A stretch of DNA of 64,000 bases from Polydrusus tereticollis (lineage: Eukaryota > Arthropoda > Insecta > Coleoptera > Curculionidae): the NCBI GenBank assembly GCA_963920685.1, contig OY987327.1:73073482-73137481 (forward strand). The letters are read 5' to 3'. Positions 32,261 through 45,602 of this stretch are shown piece after piece (the stretch's first letter is position 1; each line of letters opens with the position of its first letter). The notes under the pieces are model-generated. The model had not been told where the DNA came from. It did not search any database and saw nothing but the letters and a program-made list of their open reading frames with translations. The position numbers were made by a program, and so were the translations under genes.

Positions 32261-32960
32261 CAGGGTGTTTTAGAAGTACGGTACGTACCTTAAGGGGGTG
32301 ATTCCTCACGATATTCTAAGAGAAAAAGTTCATAAGAACATGTGTCCGGAGTTGTCCCGTTTTTAATATACAGGGTGTTAAAGTTTTCTAAAAAAAAATT
32401 TTTTTTTTCAACATTTGCTTTGAATAACTGTTTCTTTTTTTTTGTACCGTTATTTAAAAAATTGTTTATCTTTAACTTAAATGTTTTAATTAACTTCAAA
32501 ATACGTCGATATTTTTTTTGTACATGAAATAGACTGGTTTTTATGTTTTCTGTCGAAAACGAAGTAAGATACGAAAACAACCCAAGGATCAAAAAATTTG
32601 TATAAAAATAAAAATCCGAAAAAGAATCAAAATTAGAAAAAAATAAGTGGCGTACATTTTCTTATCATCAATAATATTCGTTAAGGTGCTCCCCGGGATT
32701 CCACTGGACTTAATAAATTTAATCTCGGTAGGGCTAATTAAGCCCCTTATCATTATGAATAACGTAATTTCAATAAAATCGGGAAAAGGAGATCTAATAA
32801 AATTATTAAATAAAAAAATTAGTTAAATTAAAAATAAAAATATTCTTTAAAAATGATACAAAAAAAAATGCAACAGTTAATTCAAGCAAATGTTGAAAAT
32901 GGCCACCCTCTGATAAAACGCACGATTGCAACCGATTTTTTTTTGAAGTCTTTAAAAACC
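32261..32960. mobile_element. One end of an element-A-type transposon
   Basis: Starts CAGGGTGTTTTAGAAGTACG after TA and matches the TIRs of element A (46205 onward and 53204 inward), including ACATGTGTCCGGAGTTG and the block around TTAATAAATTTAATCTCGGT. At 32868-32935 it also contains the transposase C-terminal edge (inverse of 51745-51795). The other end is missing, replaced by the element at 32965. Confidence 0.75.
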
Positions 32961-32964
32961 TATA

Positions 32965-35743
32965 CAGGGTGTTTCATTAATGTCGGCCACCGGCCATATC
33001 TCGGAAACTACTGGTTAAGAAATGAGGAAATCCTGGAAATAACATTTAAGTGCCGGATTTTGCCGCAAGGGGGCACAATTGGAAAGTATATTTCAAAATT
33101 TTAGATATTTTCGAAAATTCCACATTAAGGTATACCTTTGATAACACCATTAAAATGCTTGAACAATTATGTATCATTTTGGTCCTAGACTTATTGGCAT
33201 ACCGGCTTTAATAAGACTGGGGAAAAAGCTGTTGAAAGTGTAATCATTTAAATCGCTGTAACCTATAAACGACCAATCCGATTTCAGCAAACTAAAGATT
33301 ATTCGGAAGAGAAATGTAAGTTCTTTTAACTGTCGTATTTGGTGGTTCATGATAGTTCTCAATAAAAATGCTAGAGGGTGCAATTTGCAATAATAACAGA
33401 TTCAGATCATACGGTATAATTATGATGAAATTTGCTAGAAAAAACGTAAAAACCGCAGTTTGATACCTCCGTTCGTTTTAAAGTTATTGCCAAAAGAATA
33501 ATTTTTGAAACTTTAAATGAAGAAGCGATTGTTTTTATAGTTTCGTGGTCAAGCATTCCATGACAAAAAAATTTTTTTAAACTTTATGGTTGTGTAGGTC
33601 CGCCACTCATTATTTCAATGGCCCAGAAACCATTCTAGAATTAATGGTATAATCATGGAAAACGTTGCACAATTTAGGCGTAACTCTAATAATATGGTGT
33701 TTTAAAAAATAAATCTAGATTGCTGTAAAATAAAATCGGAAGGTTTCCATGAAGATAAACAAATAGGAAGTAGTCAACTGATTTAATTTTGTAAGGTGTT
33801 GTGTTGACAAAAGTTTCTCCTTAATTCGTCTTGAATGTCTTGATAAAAATTTGTGATACATGCCCTTCAAAAATGGCTTATACCTACGCCGAGGCTTACG
33901 ATATGCTTGCCGTATATTTTGAATATTTTAAAAATGCACCTATAGCGGAACGCGAATATGCTGCCAAATATCCTGAACGAAGACACTATGGTAGAAGAGT
34001 ATATCGGCGACTGGCAATATGTTTAAGGCAAGCGGGAAGTGTACGACGCATTCCCGTTCCTATCAGAAGACGTCCAGTAAGGAATGAAGACAATATTATA
34101 AACGTTCTTGTGTGCGTGGAAGTCGATCCGCATTTCAGCATAAAAGAAATTTTGTTAGACCTAGGCATAAGCTGCACTGCAGTGTTCCGAATGTTGCTGC
34201 ATCCCTATCATGTAGTGTTACATCATGCCCTATCAGAAACTGATCTTGACAGACGGCTCGACTATTGCTATTGGCTAAGAGAGATGTGTAACGAGAATCC
34301 TTAGTTCCTCTCACAAGTTTTATGGACTGATGAAGCCACTATTAGTAGCTGTGGCAGAGTTAATTTACATAATATGCACTATTGGTCACAAGCAAATCCT
34401 CATTGGATGCGCGAAGTGGATCACCAAAACAGGTGAAGTGTAAACGTGTGGTATGGAGTGTTAGGACACAGAATTATCGGACCACTTATTTTTAATGCTC
34501 ATCTAAATGACGAATCTTACTTAAACTTTTAACATCCTTTTAGAAGATATTCCTATTGGTCTAAGAACATCCATGTGGTATCAACATGATGGATGTTCGG
34601 CGCACTTTTCGCAAAGGGTACGTGATTTTTTAAATGTTAGATAACCAAATCGCTGGATTGGAAGGGGTAGTTTGTTTGCGTGGCCACCTAGATCCCCGGA
34701 TTTAACTGTGTAAGATTCTCACTTGTGGGAACGAATAAAAGACATTGTTTATAAAACGCCTCCAACCACACGAGACAACATGATTGAGCGAATTGAAAAT
34801 GCAATAAATTCAATTCCACGAGCTGAAATTGAAACAGCTATCTCCAGTTCTAGACCAAGAATTCTTCGTTATATTTTGCAAAACGAAGGTCATTTTAAAC
34901 ATTTATAAAGTCTTTGAATTGTTTGCTTAACAAGTTTTCCATGACTATTATATTTCGATTGTTTCCTTTAATAGTTTCCCCTAATTATTCCAATACTGTT
35001 TTATGGACCGTTGGCCTTGAAACACGCTTCAAATTTTGTCTTTTACATTATTTGGACTAGTTCTAAGCCTAGATAAAGTGTGAAGGAAGGCACGGAATAT
35101 GACAAATCAAAACCCGTTATTGCTAAATCAACCTTCACACCTACGAAACTATGAAAACAATCGCTTCTTCATTTAAAGTTTTAAAAACTATTCTTTTGGC
35201 AGTAACTTTGAAACGAACGGCGGTTTTAACGTTTTTCTAGCAAATTTCATCTACTTTCCGATTATGATATCATGATTATACCGTATGATTTAATTTTTCG
35301 GAATAAAATCAATAAATCTGTTATTATTGCAATTGCACCCTCTAGTATTTTTATTGAGAACTTTTATGGACCACCAAATACGATAGTTAAAAGAACTTAC
35401 ATTTTTCTCTTCCAAACAATCTTAAGTTTGTAAAAACGGATTAGTCGTTTATAAGTTACAGCGATTTAAATGATTACACTTTCAACAGCTTCCCCAGTCT
35501 TATTAAAGCCGGTACGCCAATGAGCGTAGGACCAAAATGATGCATAATTGTCCAAGCTTTTTAATGGTGTTATCAAGGGTATACCTTAACGTGGAATTTT
35601 CGGAGATATCTAAAATTTTAAAATTTACTTTTAATTGTGCCCCCTTGCGGCAAAATGCGGAACTTAAAGTTATTTCCAGGATTTTCTCATGGCCACTTTG
35701 CCACTTTAGTAGCGAATTTTTTTTCATGAATTTATATGCCCAG
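32965..35743 (+). mobile_element. Mariner-like element with ~590-bp TIRs
   Basis: The left arm 32965-33548 and right arm 35147-35743 are inverted copies. The right arm lost ~40 bp close to its end. TA flanks both ends (32963-32964 and 35744-35745). The left end is CAGGGTGTTTCATTAATG; the right end is diverged. Inside is a full-length but broken transposase. TIRs this long are unusual for mariner relatives. Confidence 0.85.
33873..34908 (+). pseudogene. DD41D-type mariner-like transposase, full length with stops
   Basis: I choose the ATG at 33873 (MAYTYAEAYDML) because the start of element F's transposase aligns there (MAHVYS). Blocks: YAAKYPERRHYGRRVYRRL (HTH region), VLWTDEATISSCGR (first D) after a TAG near 34303, VNVWYGVLGHRIIGPLIF after a TGA, WYQHDGCSAHFSQRVRDFL (second D), WPPRSPDLTV, stop, DSHLWERIKDIVY (third D, 41 residues on), and the end SIPRAEIETAI to NEGHFKHL. 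At least four stops and one frameshift. The protein would bind the TIRs and cut at TA, but cannot be made. Confidence 0.85.
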
Positions 35744-35745
35744 TA

Positions 35746-36609
35746 TATCAACTAAAATAATTTTTATCTCGGAAACGGATAGAGTAGGGTAAAAGTATTT
35801 TTAATAAAAATTATTGGAAATAAAGAAGTTTGAGACATCTTCCGGTATAACCGGAACTCGCACAAGGTCGCCGTTATTTCCCCCGAAGAGAGCGTCTTTT
35901 CAAACCCCAAAATCGAAATTTGCAGGATTCAAATCGAATTACTTTCCAAAATATTCTAATGGACGGTCACCGTGAGACGAGTATGTGTAGTATAGCTAAG
36001 CGGTTTGTATGAAAGATCGGAACGAAATTTTGAGAAAATGTGCAATTGTTCGAGCAATTCGTTCAAACCAACCGCGGCTTGATTTCAACTATTTAAAACG
36101 GCAGAGAAATTCCAAAACTTGAAAACATTGTGTATTCCGTGTGGAATCCCATTAGATTATAAAATACAGATCTTCATAGCTATATGCCGTTAAAAATACG
36201 TTATTTTATCAAGACGTCTATTCTCCAACTTGAGAAAAGTGAACTCTCTCTCCAGAGAAGTGACTATTCACATCATATGGTAACATGATGTGATCATTCG
36301 CCAAATTCGATACACAATGGATGTGCAGATAGGGTTCATTACTCTTATCACTACAGGAAAACGGAACTTGTCCAGTTAAACGAAAAAATTATTTGAACTG
36401 TTCATCGTTCTCCACAAGATGCTTTAGCACCAACATCATCGTAAAACCCTCTTTGACCCTATTCTCAAACATTTTCAAAGCTGCATTATTTGCAGTAAAT
36501 GCTTCTAGTAGCGCAGACTTATCATTACTCCCGAATTGAGATTGTGCATACAAGCCACCCACAGACGAAACTTCTGACCGATATAATTCTCTAAACTAGA
36601 GCGATCTTT
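35746..36609. other. No gene recognised
   Basis: Contains CTTCCGGTATAACCGGAA at 35840, a palindromic word similar to the centre of the palindrome at 61849-62706. Otherwise unassigned. Confidence 0.35.
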
Positions 36610-38260
36610 TACGTGCTATATCGCCGAAATACTTCGGACCGATCAAACCAGGGCTTTAGAGAAGTATCGAATGTCATCCTTACTGGCATCGAAGCCTTCA
36701 TCCCTTTCTTAAAAAAGTGCTCTTTCAATGACCAGCCTGGGTTTAAAAAACGAGCTAGGTATTATATCAAAAAATTATTTCTACCGACTATGACGTAAAA
36801 TCGTAGAATCCTTGTTAACGCTCGAAACCAATTCAAGCGAACGATAAACTAAAACAAAGAGCAGCTAACAACTACGGACAACCACGGGATCAAAGGCAAA
36901 CTTCTTGAAAGTCTTAACGGATCAGGATCATTTTATTTGGTAGCTGAAGCCGTCGGTTAGAACTTTACGAGCCCACCTTTAGCACGTTCTGATAGCGCAA
37001 TTGCGATGACAGCAGAGGAAAAGGTAAACTTACTGACAAAACTATTCTCTTTACATTCAACGGTTAATTTTCAGGGCAATACTCCACCAAACATTTGTGC
37101 TGTTGAATCAAGAATGTCCGAGAATCTTTTCCGGCAACGAATCTTGAAAGGGTCTTGATGCTATAAAAGCTCCTGGTCAAAATTTCAGTCATCGTGATTA
37201 AGACATGCGCCGATGAATTAGCACCGATATAGATACCAAACGAACCTTTTTAATTTATCCTGAAAAAAATGAATATTTCCTTCTTGCTGAAAAATCGTAG
37301 AATCCAGCCGAAGGAAGGAGACCCTGCAAAGCAACCATCAAGCAGTCGCATTGCTTTTGGTTATATCAAAAGCTATGGAGAAGGATATTAGCTAAAAGTT
37401 ATTAAAGTACCTTAGAGGGTTTTAAACCGTCAGAGACCGCTAATAAAGATTTCGTAGGTCTAGATCAACAGGAAACTTTCCCGCTTTTATTACCAATGTT
37501 TGGAATAACGCAATAGAACATCATGGGTAGTCCCGGGTGGTAACGTTGGTCATTTCCAAGACCCTTGGTCGAGTATGACATAAAGGGTTTCTAACTAACA
37601 TTGTCTATGAATCCATCAAGGGTTCATATTGGCCTCCACCCTTTTTACAATATTATACCTATACCTATTCGAGAGATCTAAAAATCCGATTGGATGTTTA
37701 AATATCTGCCAATTCACAATTCTATAGGCTGCTAAAGAAATTCTGTTTTGGGGTGAATGGTTAGTAGGTAGGTAAGCGGTAGTTCTTCTAGAAGGGTTAA
37801 CACTGAAGAAACAGATACAGACATGCCAGGACACTTGCTTCCCTTGGCTTCATCAATTAAGTTATAGGGCGTCAATTTGGATGGTCATAATATCTTTCCA
37901 CAGTCATGTGAGGGCCATGGCTAAGCGTGATGAACTGTTTCGAGCTAACCTTGAGACACTATAAACTGATCCATCACTAAGACTGCTGAATTCCATTCAT
38001 AAAAGAGTCATTTGTTTTATCAAAGACCATGATCTAACGAACAATTTTTATACATTAGAACATCGAAGACAGGTTGGTGATTGAGCCTCTTTTTTCCCTG
38101 AGATCGTGTTCCTAACGACAATAATCTCAACATATTTAAGACCAACGTAAATCGCTTTAAACTTACCGATGATGTGTTCACTTTAAAATGGTAAGTTATT
38201 AGGTAAGAGCTAATATGCTTCTCAGCATCATTTGGTGGTAAATAAGGTATATTATCATAC
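36610..38260 (+). pseudogene. Heavily decayed Jockey/CR1-group LINE
   Basis: Broken pieces in order: LTGIEAFIPFLKKCSFNDQP, ILVNARNQFKRTIN, GSGSFYLVAEAVG, FTSPPLARSDSAIAMTAEEK (linker before RT), HQAVALLLVISKAMEKDIS (the IALLSVISKVMEK block), FRRSRSTGNFPAFITNVWN (the RRSTGDLLA block), SKTLGRVXHKGFLTN (DISKAFDRVWH, catalytic D lost), then a closing LLNSIHKRVICFIKDHDLTN and LEHRRQVGD. The order matches Jockey-type RTs, but more than a dozen stops and frameshifts are present, so this is an old insertion. Endonuclease and tail were not found. Confidence 0.65.
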
Positions 38261-39129
38261 ATCTTGTATTGATTAGTTAATGCTGGTCGCTTGTTCTAAA
38301 TTCCTTTGAATAAAATCCAAAAATCTCATTATGACAAACATCGACTTGCTAATTGCTAATTGATTTTCTAATTACTGCATTTTGTGTCTGATTTTCAATA
38401 AACCTTGTTAGCCAATTCAATATTATTTATTTATTCTATAAATATTTAATAACTGCGTGATACTTATCTACAATATCAATAAGATACAGGTTATTTGAAA
38501 TTAGTTATTTTACAGCTTACGTTACTGATTAGGGAGTAATAGCTTTTACCGCAATTGCTTTTTTTGTTAACAATGTTACATAAAGTTATTATCCTTGATT
38601 AGTTGGGTTGTCTATAAATAGTTTTTATACGACAGTATCACTTCTGGGTTAGACATAATAACTAACAACCTTTAAGTGAAGGCGTTTTGAAACAAAAAAT
38701 GCTAGAAAGCTAGTAAATAAATTAACTAGATACATACTAATAGGTCTGGTTAATTGCTATATGGAAAGAAAATTCACCTTAAGATTTTAGTCACTTAGAG
38801 TTTTGCTTCTTTAGATGATTTTTAAATAATAACAATATGATACACATATTCAATAGAGTTACCTAAAAACATTTTTTCATCGACAAAACTGAGAAAATTT
38901 AATGAATAGGTACATTATTATTTGTGGAACTGTTTAATAGTGGAAAGTACTACTCTGAATCAAATTGATCAATTCATTTTTTGGGCTTTTAAAATTTTTT
39001 TGAAGTATATAGCTGTTATGCCCCTGTCCTGTTTACTCGGCTTAGCAGATCTAATTTAATTTGAATGTAAAGCGGGCTTGGTTAACCCAATGTGTATAGC
39101 AACTATTCTCTTAAATTTATTGCTCACTT
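38261..39129. other. No gene recognised
   Basis: AT-rich, no supported feature. Confidence 0.35.
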
Positions 39130-39202
39130 CTAAATTTTGTTTTTAAACAAACACCACAGGTAAACATCGAATGGATTAATATCGAGTGACTTTGAAGGCC
39201 AA
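39130..39202 (-). pseudogene. Mariner-like transposase, small C-terminal relic
   Basis: WPSKSLDINPFDVYLWCLFK on the minus strand resembles the WPPRSPDLTPLDFFLWGHLK block, including the third catalytic aspartate. Only about 24 residues are recognisable. Confidence 0.4.
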
Positions 39203-40224
39203 ATTCGACAGCAACATTGACTTCATACATGACATACTGACTAAAACCGAATGGGAATAACTTTTTCTAGGAACTTTTTCGAATAAATGCTCAGTCAAAA
39301 ATTTCATTACTTAGTATTGTATACCTAAATGAACGACAAATTTGAGCAAATTCATGGATCAATAATTTCAATAACAGAATAGATCAAATTTAGGCCTGAT
39401 TCGAAATAGGTTAATCAGCTCTTTGATACGGTACTTCAATACCAATGGTACTTATGCATAATAATATGCATATAGGCTCATGGGTTTTAATTTACACCAA
39501 AAGTATTTTGGCGACGGCTTATTAGGATCCGACTCCGACTATGGAGGTTTGTTTAATTCTGTCGCTACGTCAGCCTAGGTCGGGACGCGTTGTTTCGGTT
39601 AACGTAAGTTTTGTCTATTGCAAACCACCTTTTGGCCATTAGTTGGCAATATCTACGTGCTTTAAAAGGTAAACAGTCCAATGTTTTAACTGGTCGAGCA
39701 TTCAATCGGTCTGCACTTGACACACAAAAGAACCATTCTTGGTTCAGCTGTTCTCATCTATTTTGTTATTAAAATCATTGAGATCGACTAACAAATACTG
39801 TAATTACAGAAAATTGATTAAAAGAAAAAAAAAGTTTGCGCCTGGTTTTGAGATGTTTCTAGGCTTTTGACAATGTCTGGCCTAAGGACTTTTTAATAAC
39901 AAGTATTATGTAAGAACACACTAAAATTAAACTAATTATGTGCTTTTAAAATATTATATTCGTGTATCAAAGTTTACACAAAACTCAATATTAACGTTTG
40001 GTTCAGTACAGTATTCTTTTACTGACTAATGTATATGCCGTCATTGATAACTATAATCGTATCATTTTACATTAAAATATTCTAGATGCAGCACAAAAGT
40101 TTCATAAAAGCCTGTCACTGCAACACTGCATATTACTGCATCCCTATATCTTAGAAGAAATGTTTGGGTAAGACAAGAATAACATTACTCAGAATAAAAG
40201 AAATATATCTGTTTAGTTGTTGGT
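39203..40224. other. No gene recognised
   Basis: No supported feature. Confidence 0.35.
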
Positions 40225-40910
40225 AACCTTTGCAGACAATAATGCTACTATAGTAGACACAGATACAGACGAAGCTAAAAATAGCTTGCTACAATCAATC
40301 GTCGAAATGGAACGTTAAACTAAATGAGAGCAGATTTAGACAAACATTTCTTACCAATTAGCTAAGAAGAGGTAGATCTTTATTTTGAACTGAATGAAAA
40401 CACAGTTAAATATCTAGGAAAGACTATCAATGAAAAACATTGGTTGAACGAAGACGTACAGAAAAAATTGCGAAGAACAAATAGTGTATTGTGTATTTAG
40501 TAGGAAAAAAAACGAATTGAGGATGCAAATGCAATGATCTCAGGATGAGAATATGATTTTCCTACGAGAAGCACATACTGTTTTTTCGGCGATCGAAAAC
40601 GAAATAGAATAAATTGCAAGATTGCAAAAAATTCTGTACGGAAATATAATATGCTTGTACTGTTATATGTTCCATTGCTTAGCAATCGCTAACAATACTG
40701 GAATAATGACTTTTGTGGCATTAACTCACCGCACGCCCAAATGATATCAGCTCGGGGACGATCACAGAAAAAATAAATAAATACGAAAAAAGCTGAGTTA
40801 CCTGGAAGAAAAGCGCAAGTGAATTCTAAAACATAAATATATCTACGGAATCCAACTTTGAGAATGCTTCGAAAGTTAATCCGATGTAACAGATCTGGGC
40901 ATTCAATTAT
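40225..40910 (+). pseudogene. Jockey-group LINE reverse transcriptase relic
   Basis: FADNNATIVDTDTDEAKNSL resembles the FADDTAI catalytic block (second D changed to N), followed by LNENTVKYLGKTINEK and, after frameshifts, IYGIQL (the TYGIQLWG block) near 40850. It is strongly decayed. Confidence 0.55.
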
Positions 40911-41091
40911 TCCATTCACTAATTTAAATGGTAAATATCAAATTTGATTCTATGATCAAAAAGGAGTTAACAGGCAACCTAAATTTGATTGAGATAACAG
41001 GAATTTTGTATATGATATCCAAGCTCTTAATGTTAATAAAACAATGCAGTCTTTCTCCACAATTTAATAAGTGTAAAAACAAATAAATAGT

Positions 41092-41129
41092 TCCCTACAT
41101 ATTTCAAACGCTTAAGCATCCTCAGGGGA
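41092..41129 (-). ncRNA. Hammerhead-ribozyme-like motif (Penelope type)
   Basis: Minus strand: TCCC, CTGAGGA core, T then GCTTAAGC (self-complementary stem II region), GTTT, GAAATATGTA, GGGA. Stem I (TCCC/GGGA) is perfect. It is preceded on the plus strand by ACAATGCAGTCTTTCTCCAC at 41041, the same terminal-repeat family as 23549. Confidence 0.45.
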
Positions 41130-41482
41130 TACTAAAAAGGATAATACAAAACAAACAGATGTAACGGATATCTCCTGTGAAACAAATCCCTTTACCTTAA
41201 CAAACTGTTTTCTATTACTATTTGTGAGATATTAGCCACCTAAATAAGTCTCCAGAAAACCAAAGCACCCCAGTTTATGTACCAGAATATGATGATTTAG
41301 TGTTACTGTCAAACGCTATGCCAAAATTCCTATAGATAGCGTCTACTGGGTATCCACTTTCGAAGGCGTTACACCGTTTTAACAAAAATCATTATGTTTT
41401 CTACCACTACAGAATGTTACGGTTCGAAAATTTCATTTTCATAGTTTGGTTATCTATGTTAGGTTTTCGGTTTTATAGTTAT

Positions 41483-41610
41483 TTATGTATCTAGGGAATT
41501 ATAATGGTCTTAATTACCGAGGGCAAAGTTTACGTCCCGAGGGCCTTTGGCCCGAGGGACAGCAATTGCCTGAGGTAATTGAGACCCTTATAATTCCAGT
41601 GATACATAGA
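41483..41610. repeat. Hairpin MITE-like sequence
   Basis: 41483-41525 and 41566-41610 are inverted copies (about 80%). The centre contains a smaller palindrome (CGAGGGCCTTTGGCCCGAGG). No ORF. Confidence 0.65.
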
Positions 41611-44289
41611 TAATTTTATTTCTGACCGATTTTAGTAACATTTTGTTCATTTTTAAAGTGGAATAAATGTTTCAATAGATGACAATCAAATTGACATCTC
41701 AAATGCATTAAAAAGGATATGGCATTGTAGTTTGTCTATTCTTTGGACGGAGTGCCGATTTAAAACGGTTTTCCATCAACTTCAGTAAGCAGTCCTAGAC
41801 GCCATTTTGTAAAATGGAACCCTCGCTAGTTACTTGAGGTATGTATAAACTTTAGCATGTAATTACCCTCGATGGGTCTTATGAAAATGTTCTCTTTCAT
41901 GTTGTACCTACATCTAAAATTCGATTTTAGGGTTTTTTTTGCTAGGGGCTAAGAGTCCGAGTTCAAACTGGAGTACTAGTTTCCTATTATTGAAGTTGCC
42001 TGGACGCGGGACGTACCAGTTGCCATATACTATTTGAATTTTTGGAGACTAGCAGTGTAGCAGTATCCACGTTGACTGTTTGAGAGACCATGTGTGTGTG
42101 TTTTACTGAAGATCGAGTCTTCATGAACTTAGGGTAGCACATAAAGTTTCAGCTAAGTAACATTTGTCTTGAGTAGTACGGAACCTTGGGAGTACCCAGT
42201 GGGTGACAAGAATGCGTGAAATAAACCTTTGCTATATTATTTCTCGTGGCGTGTATGCTATTATCAAAATAAGCCTTATCTGTGAACACCTGAGTACTGT
42301 GTGTACAATCAGTGTAACGAACCTCACTAAAAATTATTAAATCATATACACTGTGATCATTTGTTATTAAGATCTTAATCACATTAATATTTTGCATTTG
42401 CGTATTGTTCTTTATACAGTGTTTTGATAAAGTTTTGCGCCGATGTTAAGTACAGAACTTGTGCATTATAAACGTATATCATAATATGTCGACATAGCGT
42501 TAAGACGTCACAAGATTCTGTAGTAGTTTAAAACGTTAGGTGGTCTGTTACAGCTAATTTTGTTGTAAATATATTCACAATTTATTATTATAAAGTAAAT
42601 ATTTTTGTTTCGCGGCTAAAGGCTATTTGTTTCTTCAAACTTTAATATTTTAACTTATCTACGCCCGAGTGGCCAGTATACTTAAGTCGTAACCACAGTT
42701 ACTTGTAAGATTTTGTATTGTACTTTAACAATGTTCTTATGGTACATTTAGTTAGTTGTGAGAGGTTCTTGCACAGACCTTGCGGAAATTCCAAGTCTGG
42801 GGCAATGTCTTGGATGTAGGTCTATGTGGCTGCCAGATCAGACTAAACAGTCGTTTTTACGGTGTAGGTCTGACAGTTGCCGTCTTGTGCAAGGCCCTGT
42901 CAAACAGGGTTTGTCCTTTACTCATTCTTTAATGTTAATGAAATTTAAACCTACAAATCTTTTATGTCAAACCAAATACTACCACTTTGTTGATACATTT
43001 TAATTACTCATATTTTAACTTTAGGTATCTATTGTCCGCCAAAGTAAGAGGAGCTTGCATTTATAAATCCAAGTAGCTAAGGGCCTAACAGGACTTTAAG
43101 AATAAATATTTGTATTGGCCTCTGCTAAAATTGGGCTTTTATTTAAAAGAGAGCGACTTTGAGGGACTTAAGTGAATGAGAGGTCGTAAGAAGCTATTGT
43201 AAACCGATTGTGACATAATTGTTTGATTTTCTAGTTGGTTTTTTTCTCAGGCCAAACGCTAGAACATTTAAAGGCTTTTAAGTAAAATAAAACTAATTTG
43301 TTGATTTGACTTTAACTTATATAAGAGCGCTAAACCTTTCAATCTAGAAACAAAATAGCGAACCTATCCTGAGTTGAGTAAGCTAAGGGGTGAGTTTCAG
43401 GTAGCACAACATAGGTCACCAAAGAATTATGGTAATAATATAGCACCGCGGATTTTGGAAAACATTACAAGAAGCCATGTTATTTCCGAGCAATTGGAGA
43501 CATTACCGAACTTCCAGTGTGACTACACATCTTCTTCTCAAAGAAGCTAGGAATTGAGTTTGATGATGGAATGTGTAATTCGATTACGTGCATTTTTAAT
43601 GTTACATGACAGAAGATTGTAAAATTTAGAACCTAGATAGATTATAGAAATATTTCATTAACATTATTAAATTTATAATCCGACGTCGTCCCCCCGAGAT
43701 TGTCAATTACAATGGACGAATTATAGTTTACTAGGAAAGTTGAATTAAGGGCTCAAAAATTATCCATCGAATCGATGACATTAATCCACCAGAAACTAAT
43801 AAGAAACTAAATTGAATCTAAGCACCCGCATTACTAAACGCTTCCTTTATATTCGCACATGTTTTTTTCGAGAAAACACCCCGTTCCATTCAATTATACA
43901 AATTACCCGACGCTATTAGAGTTAAATGTCTTGTACTAGAGTTTTATTAGTACCCCATAATGCACCACTAAAAATAATTTAATATTCATCACCTCCATAT
44001 TAACTATTATTTCCGTTTTTTTTTCTAATAATCTGGGTGATTGAAATGCAGTTTTGTGCCCTTATGGGCGTCTGAACCTATTACGACTGGAGAAAAACGA
44101 TCTTTATTGCTGTGTTCAGCTGGCCTCGGCCTTAAATAATTTATAGATCGAAAATAGACAAATAGGGGAGACCCGGTGCTAAAATAATATATTATAAACC
44201 ATTTATAAATTACTGTGTAAGCATACTACAACAACTAAAATAAAGATAAAAACAATTTGGTTACCATGGATTAAAAATAATATTATATA
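41611..44289. other. No gene recognised (2.7 kb)
   Basis: Two short frames (42149-42397 minus, 42758-43003 plus) resemble nothing I know, and their composition matches noncoding flanks. No tRNA fold, long inverted repeat or target duplication was seen. This is the longest stretch in the window without an identifiable repeat. Confidence 0.4.
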
Positions 44290-45602
44290 CAGTGTGCCTA
44301 AAATTCGATGCTCACTATTGGGATCATCGCGGTTGTTATTGAAGCTAGAGATACGGTAAAATTGGGAAAGTTTTAGAGAACTCTATGACTATTTTAAATA
44401 ATTTTCGAGAATTAGCAAAAACTATATCCTTTTTGAGACATGTCGAAAAAACTGAACTTTGTTTACATACATGGTTTTTTGCTATTGCTACCCAAACCAT
44501 TTATTTGTAAGAGAATACTACTTGGCAAGTGGTAATCATAATATGACATATAAATATGTATACATGTGAGAACTTTGTTCTCTAGCCACTTGCTGAGACC
44601 TTATTCAATAAGGATTAACCAAATTATGCTAAAACAGCTATTCTCTGGGCTACATGCCCCAACGAGCGCTGAATTAAATAGCACAATTTGGCGTATTTTG
44701 ACTAACACTGTTAGTACTAAAATACAGACTCAGATTGCAGAAACTACCGGGAAAGAAAAGAATGAATTCCAATGATAGGTTGCTACGCTGCTGCCACCTG
44801 TAGACCGGTTTCGAGCTAGAGAACAAAGTTCTCACATATATACATATTTATATGTCATATTATGATATACTATATTTATTGTGTTAATAGTACCATACGG
44901 TATCTTTCACATCAGATTGCTAGAAACTTCTGGAGGATGGCGCCACCTGTATTGTACCGCAATGGCAGAACAATATTGTGGCTATAGGGTGTTTCGATTT
45001 TCCAATGGTAGGTGTGCTCGCTTGTCATGCTTGCCCTGTACTGACGAGAACCAAAAAGTTCGAAACCAGTCTACAGGTGGCAGCAGCGTAGCAACCTATC
45101 ATTGGAAATAAAGATTCATTCTTTTCTTTCCCGGTAGTTTCTGCAATCTGAGTCTGTATTTTAGTACTAACAGTGTTAGTCAAAATACGCCAAATTGTGC
45201 TATTTAATTCAGCGCTCGTTGAGGCATGTAGCCCAGAGAATAGCTGTTTTAGCATAATTTGGCTAATCCTTATTATATAAGGTCTCAGCAAGTGGCTAGA
45301 GAACAAAGTTAACACACAATTTGCAAAATTGAAAACAAAAGAAGATCGAAAACTTTTGCGATGACGAAAATAAGCAGCACAAAAAAGTGACCTAATAATG
45401 ACCAAGTTTGACAGATCTCAAATAAATAGTGTGGGTAGCAATAACAAAAAAACATTTTCACTTTATTCGACATATATCAAAAAGGAAATATATTAAGTCA
45501 ATTCCGGATAATTACTTAAAGTATTCCTTTCTATTTAACCATATCTTTAGCTTCAATAATAATCGAGATCACAATGGTGAGCATCGAATTTGGAACACCC
45601 TG
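44290..45602. mobile_element. Mariner-type non-autonomous element D with a second palindrome inside
   Basis: Outer arms 44290-44533 and 45398-45602 are inverted copies (CAGTGTGCCTAAAATTCGAT and its diverged inverse), flanked by TA at 44288-44289 and 45603-45604. No transposase. An inner inverted repeat of ~245 bp is listed separately. Confidence 0.75.
44571..45310. repeat. Inner inverted repeat (243 and 250 bp arms, ~97% identical)
   Basis: 44571-44813 is inverted at 45061-45310. Differences are a few substitutions and one 7-base indel. A third, shorter inverse match links 44535-44585 to 44815-44870, so the left arm has its own terminal inverted repeats. The frames read from each arm are mirror images of the same DNA and I do not regard them as genes. 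Confidence 0.8.

Noticed and set aside
42149..43003. Frames of 82 and 81 residues in the 41.6-44.3 kb gap
   Set aside because: No motif, no conserved start context, and length expected by chance in this much sequence.
44566..45405. Frames of 69 and 126 residues on opposite strands with nearly the same protein
   Set aside because: They are mirror readings of one inverted repeat, resemble no family, and lie in a non-autonomous element.
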